Origin: JAWXUE01 sp044432925 | GTDB taxonomy: Bacteria > Bacillota_I > Bacilli_A > Acholeplasmatales > Anaeroplasmataceae | Assembly (NCBI GenBank): GCA_044432925.1 | Contig: JAWXUE010000039.1 | Location: 1-8,666 of the forward strand | Length of the DNA stretch: 8,666 nucleotides | Direction: 5' to 3' | Shown here: positions 1 through 4,635 of the stretch, in pieces | How the letters are laid out: each line of letters opens with the position of its first letter | Position numbering within the stretch: position 1 is the stretch's first letter | Notes under the pieces: generated by a model | The model's input: the letters and a program-made list of their open reading frames with translations, nothing else | The model's database searches: none | Told to the model about the DNA's origin: nothing | Translations under genes and position numbers: made by a program

Positions 1-134
1 AATTAAATTGATGTACTGTTTTTTATTTACCCATAAATCTTACTTAAATAAAATACACTACTAACCTCATGGTGAAATATACATTTTACAAAAAATTTAC
101 AACTAAACAAAAGAATTTTAAAAACTTTTTTTTG

Positions 135-151
135 CTCGACACCATTCGACA
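135..151 (-). promoter_or_regulatory. tandem Spo0A-box-like sites upstream of cassette 1
   Basis: On the minus strand this reads TGTCGAA-TGG-TGTCGAG: one perfect and one 6-of-7 match to the known Spo0A box TGNCGAA. They are in direct orientation, 3 bp apart, so 10 bp centre to centre. From memory, this is the spacing of the paired boxes bound by a Spo0A dimer at the Bacillus subtilis abrB promoter. The pair ends 21 bp before a TATAAT, where an activator could touch the -35 region. Binding by Spo0A is inferred from sequence only; another regulator with a similar site is possible. Confidence 0.55.
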
Positions 152-172
152 AAAATAAATTATGTTTTACTA

Positions 173-178
173 TATAAT
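173..178 (+). promoter_or_regulatory. candidate -10 box for cassette 1
   Basis: A perfect TATAAT lies about 150 bp upstream of the first gene. No good -35 hexamer sits 17 bp upstream (CAAAAA is there). The nearest similarity is the TTCGACA of the adjacent 0A-like box, at roughly 21-22 bp. A consensus -10, a poor or badly spaced -35 and nearby 0A boxes is the known layout of Spo0A-activated sigma-A promoters such as spoIIG. In DNA this AT-rich a TATAAT can arise by chance. Confidence 0.4.
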
Positions 179-273
179 ACAATTAACAACAAGATTAATA
201 GAGTTATAACAAGAAGTATTATTAAACTCCAAAAAATTTAATTGAACTTTTTCTCATTCAATTTCAGTAAAAA

Positions 274-303
274 AGAAAATAGTCGAGAGAAAAGACTTTT
301 TCT
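274..303 (+). promoter_or_regulatory. leader hairpin before first gene
   Basis: AGAAAA and AGTC (274-284, with T280 bulged) can pair with GACTTTTTCT (294-303) around a 9-base loop. The hairpin ends 15 bases before the ribosome binding site GGAGGG. It is A-U rich and has no following U-run, so it is not a standard terminator. It could be an mRNA-stabilising leader structure or chance pairing. Confidence 0.25.
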
Positions 304-330
304 AAAAAAATAACTTTTGGAGGGTTTAAA

Positions 331-849
331 ATGATACGACAAATACTAAATGAAAAAAATAAGTCAATCAGAGATTCAATATTAGCATATGCACATAGTA
401 CATATTCTAATAATAAACTTTATTTTGCACTATCTAGGACTAACCACGACTTAGCTGCAATAGGATATTCATACGAAAATTTCATTAAATGTGAACAATT
501 GGAAAGTGATTATATGTTTTTTGAAACAACTTTTTTTGAAATGAAATTGTATACTGAACTAGTAAATAAACAATTAAGTAATAAACACTTATATAAATTG
601 TCGATATTAATAATGTTACATATTAATGATATTAACTTGGATGAACACCTTGAATCTATTGGCATAACAATTGAGGAATTTTATAATTTATTAGATTACA
701 GGGTAAAAAAAGTAAAAGGTACATATAAATTTTATGACAGAACTCAATTAATACAAACACTTAGATTTAAAAACAAATATACATTAGATGAATATATAGA
801 TTCAAAATTAGTTAAAGAAATTAAATTAGAGGATATACCATATGTGTAG
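331..849 (+). CDS. cassette gene A1, unknown function
   Basis: A 172-residue cytoplasmic protein that I do not recognise. It starts at an ATG 6 bases after a strong GGAGGG (319-324). It is rich in Lys, Ile, Leu, Tyr and Asn, predicted mostly helical, with no signal peptide or membrane segment. It is paralogous to the product of 1422-1928. Matching parts are NNKLYFALSR near residue 28, FETTFFE near 64, DEHLESIGITIEEF at 104-117 and the tail KLEDIPYV. The GIT.EE(F/Y) segment has the look of a turn between two helices, so a DNA- or protein-binding helical bundle is possible. It overlaps gene B1 by 8 bp, so translation is probably coupled. The upstream 0A-like boxes suggest control by the sporulation/stationary-phase regulator (inference). 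No enzymatic motif is visible. Confidence 0.85.
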   Translation: MIRQILNEKNKSIRDSILAYAHSTYSNNKLYFALSRTNHDLAAIGYSYENFIKCEQLESDYMFFETTFFEMKLYTELVNKQLSNKHLYKLSILIMLHINDINLDEHLESIGITIEEFYNLLDYRVKKVKGTYKFYDRTQLIQTLRFKNKYTLDEYIDSKLVKEIKLEDIPYV

Positions 850-1339
850 TAATGAAACTTATAAGCAACAAAGATTTACAATGTTTCAATCAATAATTTA
901 CGAACAACAAATAGAATATAATAAATACATATTTGACTACCCTATTAAAAGATATAATTATAATAACAGTAAAAATATAAGAACTAATAAAGCTCTTTTT
1001 AATAAAAGACTTAACGAAGTAAACAAAATGATTAGTCTTTTTAAGTTGAATTGTAATTACATGTATGTTTTAGAGTCTAGTATTAAAACATATTATTATG
1101 TATTTAAATGTAAATTAACATATTCAATTAAACATTTAAATCATCATCAAATGAAAGAATATAAACTAGAAATTATATTCTTATATTTATATACAAAAAA
1201 ATACATCAGTCCACACTTATTAAATAAACTATTTAATCATTCTAAGCAAAATACTTACATTACTATGAAAATGCTTAGAGAAGTGATTAGAGGAGATATA
1301 GTAAAGGTAAATAATGCATATGAATTAGAAAAATATTGA
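842..1339 (+). CDS. cassette gene B1, putative winged-HTH protein
   Basis: A 165-residue basic protein that I cannot assign to a named family. It starts at ATG 842 inside the last codons of gene A1, 8 bases after AGAGGA (828-833). Residues about 106-150 (EYKLEIIFLYLYTKKYIS.., then HSKQNTYITMKMLREV) follow the pattern of a DeoR/HTH_11-type winged helix: a long helix, a 'YIS' turn, a second helix, then a polar recognition-like helix. This is pattern reading, not a profile match. A YYYVF strand at 84-88 is shared with the paralogue at 1921-2427. The fixed pairing with gene A suggests the two products work together, for example as a two-subunit regulator. The TGA stop is followed within 4 bp by the boxes of cassette 2. 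Confidence 0.8.
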   Translation: MCSNETYKQQRFTMFQSIIYEQQIEYNKYIFDYPIKRYNYNNSKNIRTNKALFNKRLNEVNKMISLFKLNCNYMYVLESSIKTYYYVFKCKLTYSIKHLNHHQMKEYKLEIIFLYLYTKKYISPHLLNKLFNHSKQNTYITMKMLREVIRGDIVKVNNAYELEKY

Positions 1340-1342
1340 TAA

Positions 1343-1359
1343 TGTCGAATTTTGTCGAA
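1343..1359 (+). promoter_or_regulatory. tandem Spo0A-box-like sites upstream of cassette 2
   Basis: TGTCGAA-TTT-TGTCGAA: two perfect matches to the 7-bp Spo0A box in direct orientation with a 3-bp gap. The spacing is the same as at 135-151, but on the opposite strand relative to the genes. It lies in the 73-bp gap between cassettes, so it is not a coding coincidence. A -10-like CATAAT occurs at both 1368-1373 and 1386-1391, within a short imperfect direct repeat (AAGTCACATAAT / AAGTCAACATAAT). I cannot choose between them. The boxes may activate or repress cassette 2. Confidence 0.6.
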
Positions 1360-1397
1360 AAAAGTCACATAATGAGGTAAGTCAACATAATATACTC

Positions 1398-1417
1398 TTC
1401 ACCGAAAGATAGGTGAA
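1398..1417 (+). promoter_or_regulatory. hairpin able to mask the gene A2 ribosome binding site
   Basis: TTCACC (1398-1403) can pair with GGTGAA (1412-1417) around the 8-base loop GAAAGATA. The right arm is the ribosome binding site AGGTGA of the gene starting at ATG 1422, so folding would hide it. The six-pair stem is only moderately stable, and regulation by it is conjecture. Confidence 0.35.
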
Positions 1418-1421
1418 AGTA

Positions 1422-1928
1422 ATGATTTTTAATGACAATGTATTAAAACAAATAAAACTTTATTGTGAGAATTTAGAATTAAGAGTAACTCCAACTACAA
1501 ATATATATTTTGGTGTAACTAAAAGAGATGGATTACTTGTTGGGGTTGGAATAAATCAAGAGACATTTACAAATTTTGAAGAGTTAAATTTATATTATTA
1601 TGAAACAACAGCATTTAAATATTTATTATATTATGAAATAATAACTAGGAAAATAACAAAATATCCTCTATTTATTAAATTTTCAATTGCAATTATGACA
1701 AATTTGAATTTGATGAATATTGAAGAGCACCTTAGTTTATTAGGAATAACTCCTGATGAATATAATGACCTAACATCACGTAAGATAAGTGAAGTTGGTT
1801 CTAATAGAACTTATACAAGAAAAGATTTGTTTAAATATTTTATGATAGATGACGAACTGACATTAGATTTCTTTAAAACAACAAATTTAATAAGTAAAAT
1901 AGAATTTGAGGATATATACTATGATTAA
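1422..1928 (+). CDS. cassette gene A2, unknown function
   Basis: A 168-residue protein, paralogue of the 331-849 product; I do not recognise the family. I prefer ATG 1422 (MIFNDN..) over the in-frame GTG at 1413. AGGTGA (1411-1416) is correctly placed for 1422, and the resulting N-terminus matches the length of A1. Shared features are NIYFGVTK near residue 27, YETTAF at 60-65, EEHLSLLGITPDEY at 101-114, a TYTRKDLF segment near 130 and the closing EFEDIYYD. No membrane segment or catalytic motif is seen. The last 8 bp overlap gene B2, and the codons for E-D-I form its ribosome binding site. Possible controls are the paired 0A-like boxes at 1343-1359 and the hairpin over its own ribosome binding site. 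Confidence 0.83.
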   Translation: MIFNDNVLKQIKLYCENLELRVTPTTNIYFGVTKRDGLLVGVGINQETFTNFEELNLYYYETTAFKYLLYYEIITRKITKYPLFIKFSIAIMTNLNLMNIEEHLSLLGITPDEYNDLTSRKISEVGSNRTYTRKDLFKYFMIDDELTLDFFKTTNLISKIEFEDIYYD

Positions 1929-2427
1929 ATATACTTTTAATCAAAACATATTAACACTATTTATGTATATTTTAGAAATAAAAGAAGTTGATTTTGATTC
2001 ATATAGAGAAATGTACGGTATTCAACGAATTAACACTTCAGAAGAAAAAAAACATAGATATACAGATGAACAAATATTTTTATACAGTTTAAATAAAATA
2101 AATACTATATTTTATGATCTGAAAATCAGAGTGCAAGTCATAAAGGACATTGAAATCAAAAAATACTATTATGTATTTAATAAAACAAAATTAGAATTTG
2201 ATATAAATGAATTAAAAATCGAAAAAAGAAAAGAGTATAGACTAATAATAGTTTACTTACATTTATTGAAATATTATAAAATAAATATAAAAACAATAAA
2301 TCATTTGCTTAATTACAATATTTCAAAAACTAATTTTGAGAAAATCAGGTTACAAATTAATGAGGTTATATTAGAAGAATTAATTAAAAATTCTCGATTA
2401 AATTCATATATGCTAGAAAAAGAATAA
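1921..2427 (+). CDS. cassette gene B2, putative winged-HTH protein
   Basis: A 168-residue Lys/Ile/Asn-rich protein, paralogue of the 842-1339 product. A TTG at 1906 would also open the frame. I chose ATG 1921 because GAGGA (1908-1912) is 8 bases upstream, and because this reproduces the 8-bp overlap of the first cassette. The common core is KKYYYVF at 80-86 followed by KEYRLIIVYLHLL at 104-116. An HTH-like tail (INIKTINHLLNYNISKTNFEKI, about 121-142) follows, whose second helix has the spacing of a recognition helix. It ends in a TAA that forms the start of the left arm of the 2425-2456 terminator, so the cassette transcript ends there. Function unknown; DNA binding is inferred from pattern only. 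Confidence 0.8.
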   Translation: MIKYTFNQNILTLFMYILEIKEVDFDSYREMYGIQRINTSEEKKHRYTDEQIFLYSLNKINTIFYDLKIRVQVIKDIEIKKYYYVFNKTKLEFDINELKIEKRKEYRLIIVYLHLLKYYKINIKTINHLLNYNISKTNFEKIRLQINEVILEELIKNSRLNSYMLEKE

Positions 2428-2456
2428 CAGCTAAGCATTTATATGCTTAGCTGTTA
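2425..2456. terminator. strong bidirectional hairpin terminator
   Basis: A perfect 14-bp inverted repeat, TAACAGCTAAGCAT (2425-2438) and its complement (2443-2456), with loop TTAT. It lies between convergent genes. The left arm begins with the stop codon of gene B2. The leftward transcript has a good U-rich tail (complement of AGAAAAAGAA before 2425); the rightward tail ACGTATTTTATTG is weaker. It should serve both operons, best for the leftward one. Confidence 0.85.
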
Positions 2457-2462
2457 CGTATT

Positions 2463-2645
2463 TTATTGATTTTCTAACCATACTCCTATTACTAAAACTC
2501 CAAAAATTGAAAGAAATATCCAAACTCCAATAGGTATTTTAATTTTCTCTTTATAGATACACTTATAGTTAGCTTTGTTAATTACTTTACCGCATGTTTC
2601 GCATAATAAGTCAGTAGATTCTATGCCACATTTACATTTTCTCAT
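2463..2645 (-). CDS. small zinc-ribbon protein with one C-terminal membrane segment
   Basis: A 60-residue protein. The N-terminus has Cys4-x-Cys6 and Cys15-x2-Cys18 (CKCG ... CETCG), a zinc-ribbon arrangement. Residues about 38-58 (IPIGVWIFLSIFGVLVIGVW) form one hydrophobic helix ending near the C-terminus. It is thus probably anchored with the zinc ribbon in the cytoplasm, though orientation is not certain. It is the last gene of the leftward operon, starting 7 bp after the stop of the Gly-rich protein gene, with GAGGG just upstream. Tight spacing suggests it partners or restrains that protein (inference). Short zinc-ribbon/TM proteins are common and functionally diverse in Firmicutes, so no specific role is assigned. 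Confidence 0.75.
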   Translation of the reverse strand: MRKCKCGIESTDLLCETCGKVINKANYKCIYKEKIKIPIGVWIFLSIFGVLVIGVWLENQ

Positions 2646-2652
2646 ATTTCCC

Positions 2653-3486
2653 TCACAGTCTGTAATTTAAAATCAATGAGAAGTCATTAATTTTATTTAA
2701 TAATTCATTGAACTTATTACTGAAATTTTCAGTTTTCTTAATAAATCTAATATTAAAAAAATCTTCTTTAAATTCATGAGTTATAGATGATAAATTTTCA
2801 ACTAGTTCCATAAATTGTTCCTCAGTTATTTTTATTAATTTATTCAAATTACTACACATTTCATTAATAGCATAGTTTACTTTTTGAATTTCATTAGCTT
2901 TTTGTTCATATTCTTCAGCTTTCTTTTTTTTCTGATATTCTCCGTAAAAAAGAGAACCTACAGCAATTCCGATACCTATAATAGGAAGCCAATTTAATAC
3001 TGCTTGACCACCAGCCATACCTTGAGCAAATGGATTCGAACCTAAAACTCCTCCACCAATTTGAGCAAGAATTGCATTTTCTTGGTAAAAACCTGTAAGT
3101 TGACTTATTGGGACACCAGTTCCTGATTTACAAAAAGTAGTAGCCCATCCTCTCAAAATTTCTTCACCAAAGCAAGTAACAGTCAAACCACCAAAAACAC
3201 CTAAAGTAGCAATGTTATTTTGGTTGTTTTTGTATGATTGTACTATAGTATCGTTATTTTGAAGATTATAACCAAACTGTAATATATTTTTATGGATACT
3301 ATTTATTTTCTTTATAGATGAATTATCAATTTTTTTAATTTTTATTATCTTGTTGATAAGTTTTTCTATTTTTATTAAATATTGTCGTCTAATACATAAT
3401 AAATTTTCAATACGTTCTTCACCATAAATTTTCTTTTCTTTAAATATGTTGTGTTGCATTTCATAGTTATCATATCCGTATGCCAT
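2653..3486 (-). CDS. putative membrane-inserting protein with Gly-rich hydrophobic core
   Basis: A 277-residue protein. I start at ATG 3486, 6 bases after AGAGGTG, rather than the in-frame GTG 3495, which lies within that site. Three parts are visible. Residues 1-90 are a polar, Lys-rich helical arm. Residues about 92-182 are Gly-rich and hydrophobic (SGTGVPISQLTG, AQIGGGVLG, QGMAGGQAVL, WLPIIGIGIAVGSLF). Residues about 183-277 are again charged and helical, probably coiled coil, starting with KKKKAEEYEQK. The core resembles a Gly-rich block (TGT.I..L.G....NA.LA..GGG......GMAGG) that I recall from uncharacterised bacterial proteins. Two helical arms around a glycine-zipper hairpin are reminiscent of pore-forming or membrane-remodelling effectors. 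It lies 19 bp after the XRE gene, so the repressor probably controls it. Toxin, defence effector or phage-like protein cannot be told apart here. Confidence 0.78.
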   Translation of the reverse strand: MAYGYDNYEMQHNIFKEKKIYGEERIENLLCIRRQYLIKIEKLINKIIKIKKIDNSSIKKINSIHKNILQFGYNLQNNDTIVQSYKNNQNNIATLGVFGGLTVTCFGEEILRGWATTFCKSGTGVPISQLTGFYQENAILAQIGGGVLGSNPFAQGMAGGQAVLNWLPIIGIGIAVGSLFYGEYQKKKKAEEYEQKANEIQKVNYAINEMCSNLNKLIKITEEQFMELVENLSSITHEFKEDFFNIRFIKKTENFSNKFNELLNKINDFSLILNYRL

Positions 3487-3505
3487 ATTTGTCACCTCTA
3501 ATTCG

Positions 3506-3817
3506 TTATTTTGTTAACATTGATTTTATAGCTTTTTGTTTATCGATTGATAAGGATCTATATAATTCCAACATTTCATGTTCGTCCGCACTAATTTCAT
3601 CATTAGGTAATGATAATAATTGATTAATAGTAATATTTAAACCTGAACAAATAACTGGTAGTAATTCAATTGATGGAATAGATACTCCCTTACACCAATT
3701 TGACAAAGTACTTCTTTTAATACCAATTAAATCACCAAAATCAGACTTATTCTGAAATTTTGAATTTTCGATATAATAATTTAAATTTTTTCTAAAAATA
3801 CCTCTAAAATCATCCAT
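3506..3817 (-). CDS. XRE-family (Cro/CI-type HTH) repressor
   Basis: A 103-residue DNA-binding protein. The HTH occupies about residues 12-68, with the scaffold NKSDFGDLIGIKRSTLSNWCKG (helices 2-3) followed by SIPSIELLPVICSGLNITINQLL. This is the classic five-helix Cro/CI fold. The C-terminal 35 residues (DEHEMLELYRSLSIDKQKAIKSML) are a short helical dimerisation-type tail. It is too short to contain a LexA-like autoproteolysis domain. ATG 3817 follows GAGGTGAT. It is the first gene of the leftward operon and divergent from the metallopeptidase/recombinase genes. The palindromes TCCAAT-N3-ATTGGA between them are the natural operators for a dimer. It is therefore probably the master repressor of this module and also autoregulates (inference). 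Confidence 0.9.
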   Translation of the reverse strand: MDDFRGIFRKNLNYYIENSKFQNKSDFGDLIGIKRSTLSNWCKGVSIPSIELLPVICSGLNITINQLLSLPNDEISADEHEMLELYRSLSIDKQKAIKSMLTK

Positions 3818-3833
3818 GAAATCACCTCAATTA

Positions 3834-3862
3834 ATTATACTTTTTCAATTTAATTTTTACAA
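3834..3862 (-). promoter_or_regulatory. leftward promoter of the XRE operon
   Basis: On the minus strand TTGTAA (3862-3857), a 17-bp spacer, then TATAAT (3839-3834), close upstream of the XRE start. An operator-like half-site TTCAAT (3844-3849) lies in the spacer, and operator O2 (3868-3888) lies just upstream of the -35. This is consistent with autoregulation. Confidence 0.7.
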
Positions 3863-3867
3863 TAAAA

Positions 3868-3888
3868 AAATCCAATTTAATTGAATTT
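3868..3888. promoter_or_regulatory. operator O2 (imperfect palindrome)
   Basis: AAATCCAAT-TTA-ATTGAATTT: the same 9-3-9 layout as O1, with one mismatch between the arms. It lies between the two divergent promoters, just upstream of the rightward -35 (3894) and the leftward -35 (3862), so one bound repressor could affect both. Confidence 0.7.
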
Positions 3889-3893
3889 AAATA

Positions 3894-3922
3894 TTGACAA
3901 TACATTTTACTTGAATTATAAT
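3894..3922 (+). promoter_or_regulatory. perfect-consensus sigma-A promoter for metallopeptidase/recombinase genes
   Basis: TTGACA (3894-3899), exactly 17 bp, then TATAAT (3917-3922). Both hexamers and the spacing are ideal, so the promoter should be very strong unless repressed. It is flanked by O2 upstream and O1 downstream. A half-site TTGAATTA falls in the spacer. This is the likely switch for the rightward genes. Confidence 0.88.
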
Positions 3923-3927
3923 GGTAG

Positions 3928-3948
3928 TAATCCAATTAGATTGGATTA
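3928..3948. promoter_or_regulatory. operator O1 (perfect palindrome) over the transcription start
   Basis: TAATCCAAT (3928-3936) and ATTGGATTA (3940-3948) are perfect inverted arms around TAG. The expected start point of the rightward promoter (about 3929) lies inside it, so a bound dimer would block initiation. A further half-site, GATTCAAT, ends at 3965. The divergently encoded XRE protein is the obvious ligand (inference). Confidence 0.85.
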
Positions 3949-3998
3949 TGTGATAATGATTCAATTAAATAGAAAAAAATATGAAAGGTGTTGTTAGT

Positions 3999-4406
3999 AT
4001 GAATGTGATTGATTTTATGCAAAGAATTGAAGAAGTAATGTTAGAAATATTAGAAGGTGAAATGAAAAATGTAGCTGAATTTCTAAATATTAAATTATGG
4101 AAATATACTTTTCATAGATACAATGAAATAAGTTTTGTCTCACCAGAAGAAAAACACATATACTTTAAAAACTTAACAAATTTTGATTTTGATAGTGCTA
4201 TGAAAACAATATGTCACGAACTGCGCCATCAGTATCAAAATGATGTGATCAACGGATTAATCCAAGACAAAAATAAAAGTGTATGGACTAATGCTTACAA
4301 AGAATTAGTTAATACAAAAGAAGATAGTGTCAAGTATCATAATATATTAGAAGTAGATGCTAGAGCATTTGCTGAATACTATTGTGAAAAATTTATTTAC
4401 AGTTAA
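3999..4406 (+). CDS. small HExxH zinc metallopeptidase, possible antirepressor
   Basis: A 135-residue protein. I chose ATG 3999 because AAAGGTG (3984-3990) precedes it at about 9 bases; the in-frame ATG 3981 has no such site. HELRH at residues 73-77 is the zincin motif, with His73 and His77 as zinc ligands and Glu74 as catalytic base. EVDARAFAEYY at 118-128 supplies a plausible third ligand, giving the layout HExxHQ..Y ... E.DA.AFA seen in small phage and mobile-element peptidases. It is shorter than full ImmA/IrrE proteins and has no membrane segment. It is the first gene under the XRE-controlled consensus promoter. ImmA of ICEBs1 cleaves its XRE repressor ImmR to trigger excision. A similar job here is attractive, but the gene order differs and the substrate is unproven. 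Confidence 0.8.
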   Translation: MNVIDFMQRIEEVMLEILEGEMKNVAEFLNIKLWKYTFHRYNEISFVSPEEKHIYFKNLTNFDFDSAMKTICHELRHQYQNDVINGLIQDKNKSVWTNAYKELVNTKEDSVKYHNILEVDARAFAEYYCEKFIYS

Positions 4407-4435
4407 TCAGTATCAATAAAAAGTCCCCTAACCAT

Positions 4436-4473
4436 CCTTAGCCTTATCATACTATATGTTTGAAAGGTTAAGG
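4436..4473 (+). promoter_or_regulatory. hairpin covering the ribosome binding site before the recombinase genes
   Basis: CCTTAGCCTT (4436-4445) pairs with AAGGTTAAGG (4464-4473) over 10 positions including one G-U, around an 18-base loop. AAGTC (4421-4425) and GACTT (4475-4479) can extend it. CCCTAACC (4426-4433) is a competing left arm. The right arm contains the ribosome binding sequence before ATG 4480, so folding could limit translation. There is no U-run, so it is not a terminator. It could instead be a recombinase or repressor site at DNA level. Confidence 0.5.
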
Positions 4474-4479
4474 TGACTT

Positions 4480-4635
4480 ATGAAAACAACATATATTATT
4501 AAGGGGCAAAAAATAGAAGTAACAAGAGTATTTGTACCATACAAAAAATCATTAATTGAAATTTTATATGATTATTTTGAAAATAAAAAAGAAGATAAGG
4601 ATGATATTTATGAACCACCAAAAATCGAGAAATAA
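4480..4635 (+). CDS. small ORF preceding the recombinases, unknown function
   Basis: A 51-codon frame starting at ATG 4480 after AAGGTGA (4470-4476), ending in TAA at 4633-4635. The product begins MKTTYIIKGQKIEVTR and ends with the charged, proline-containing DDIYEPPKIEK. It is soluble and acidic at the C-terminus. It overlaps the start of the first recombinase by 26 bp, so its translation probably feeds that of the recombinase. This leader-like coupling is the best argument that it is translated. Possible roles are a recombination directionality factor or a mere coupling peptide. I recognise no family. Confidence 0.6.
   Translation: MKTTYIIKGQKIEVTRVFVPYKKSLIEILYDYFENKKEDKDDIYEPPKIEK

Larger units (their letters stand above)
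1..330. other. AT-rich non-coding upstream region
   Basis: I see no convincing gene here on either strand. The longest ATG frame I found (69-158) has no ribosome binding site. The informative content is on the right: two Spo0A-box-like sites (135-151), a TATAAT (173-178), a hairpin (274-303) and the ribosome binding site GGAGGG (319-324) of the first gene. Positions 1-134 are A/T-rich with no structure I can support, and no truncated gene is evident at the left edge. Confidence 0.6.
331..2427 (+). repeat. diverged tandem duplication of a two-gene cassette (A1-B1, A2-B2)
   Basis: The products of 331-849 and 1422-1928 align over most of their length. Shared blocks are (Y/F)ETT(A/F)F, EHL..(L/I)GIT..E(Y/F), TL(D)..F/Y and a C-terminal (F/L)EDI. 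The products of 842-1339 and 1921-2427 share a YYYVF block followed by KEY(K/R)L.I and an HTH-like tail. In both copies gene A overlaps gene B by exactly 8 bp, and the GAG-GAT-AT codons of the conserved EDI supply the ribosome binding site of gene B. DNA identity is low, so the duplication is old, or the copies were acquired separately. Confidence 0.85.

Noticed and set aside
69..158. 29-codon ATG frame in the left non-coding region
   Set aside because: No ribosome binding site, Lys/Phe-rich low-complexity product, and it runs through the 0A-like boxes.
239..263. AATTGAA ... TTCAATT repeat as a further XRE operator
   Set aside because: The arms face the wrong way relative to TCCAAT-N3-ATTGGA and are 10 bp apart; probably chance in AT-rich DNA.
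598..604. TGTCGAT-like 0A box within gene A1
   Set aside because: Single, with one mismatch at the last base, inside a coding region and unpaired; expected by chance.
1906..1920. TTG start for gene B2
   Set aside because: It overlaps its own would-be ribosome site. ATG 1921 has GAGGA 8 bases upstream and reproduces the cassette 1 overlap.
3981..3998. Earlier ATG for the metallopeptidase
   Set aside because: Only A-rich sequence lies upstream. The AAAGGTG within these bases is placed for ATG 3999.
4556..4609. 18-residue N-terminal extension of recombinase 1
   Set aside because: No ribosome site before 4556, and it is a shadow of the small ORF in another frame. ATG 4610 has AAGGA at good spacing and a normal resolvase N-terminus.
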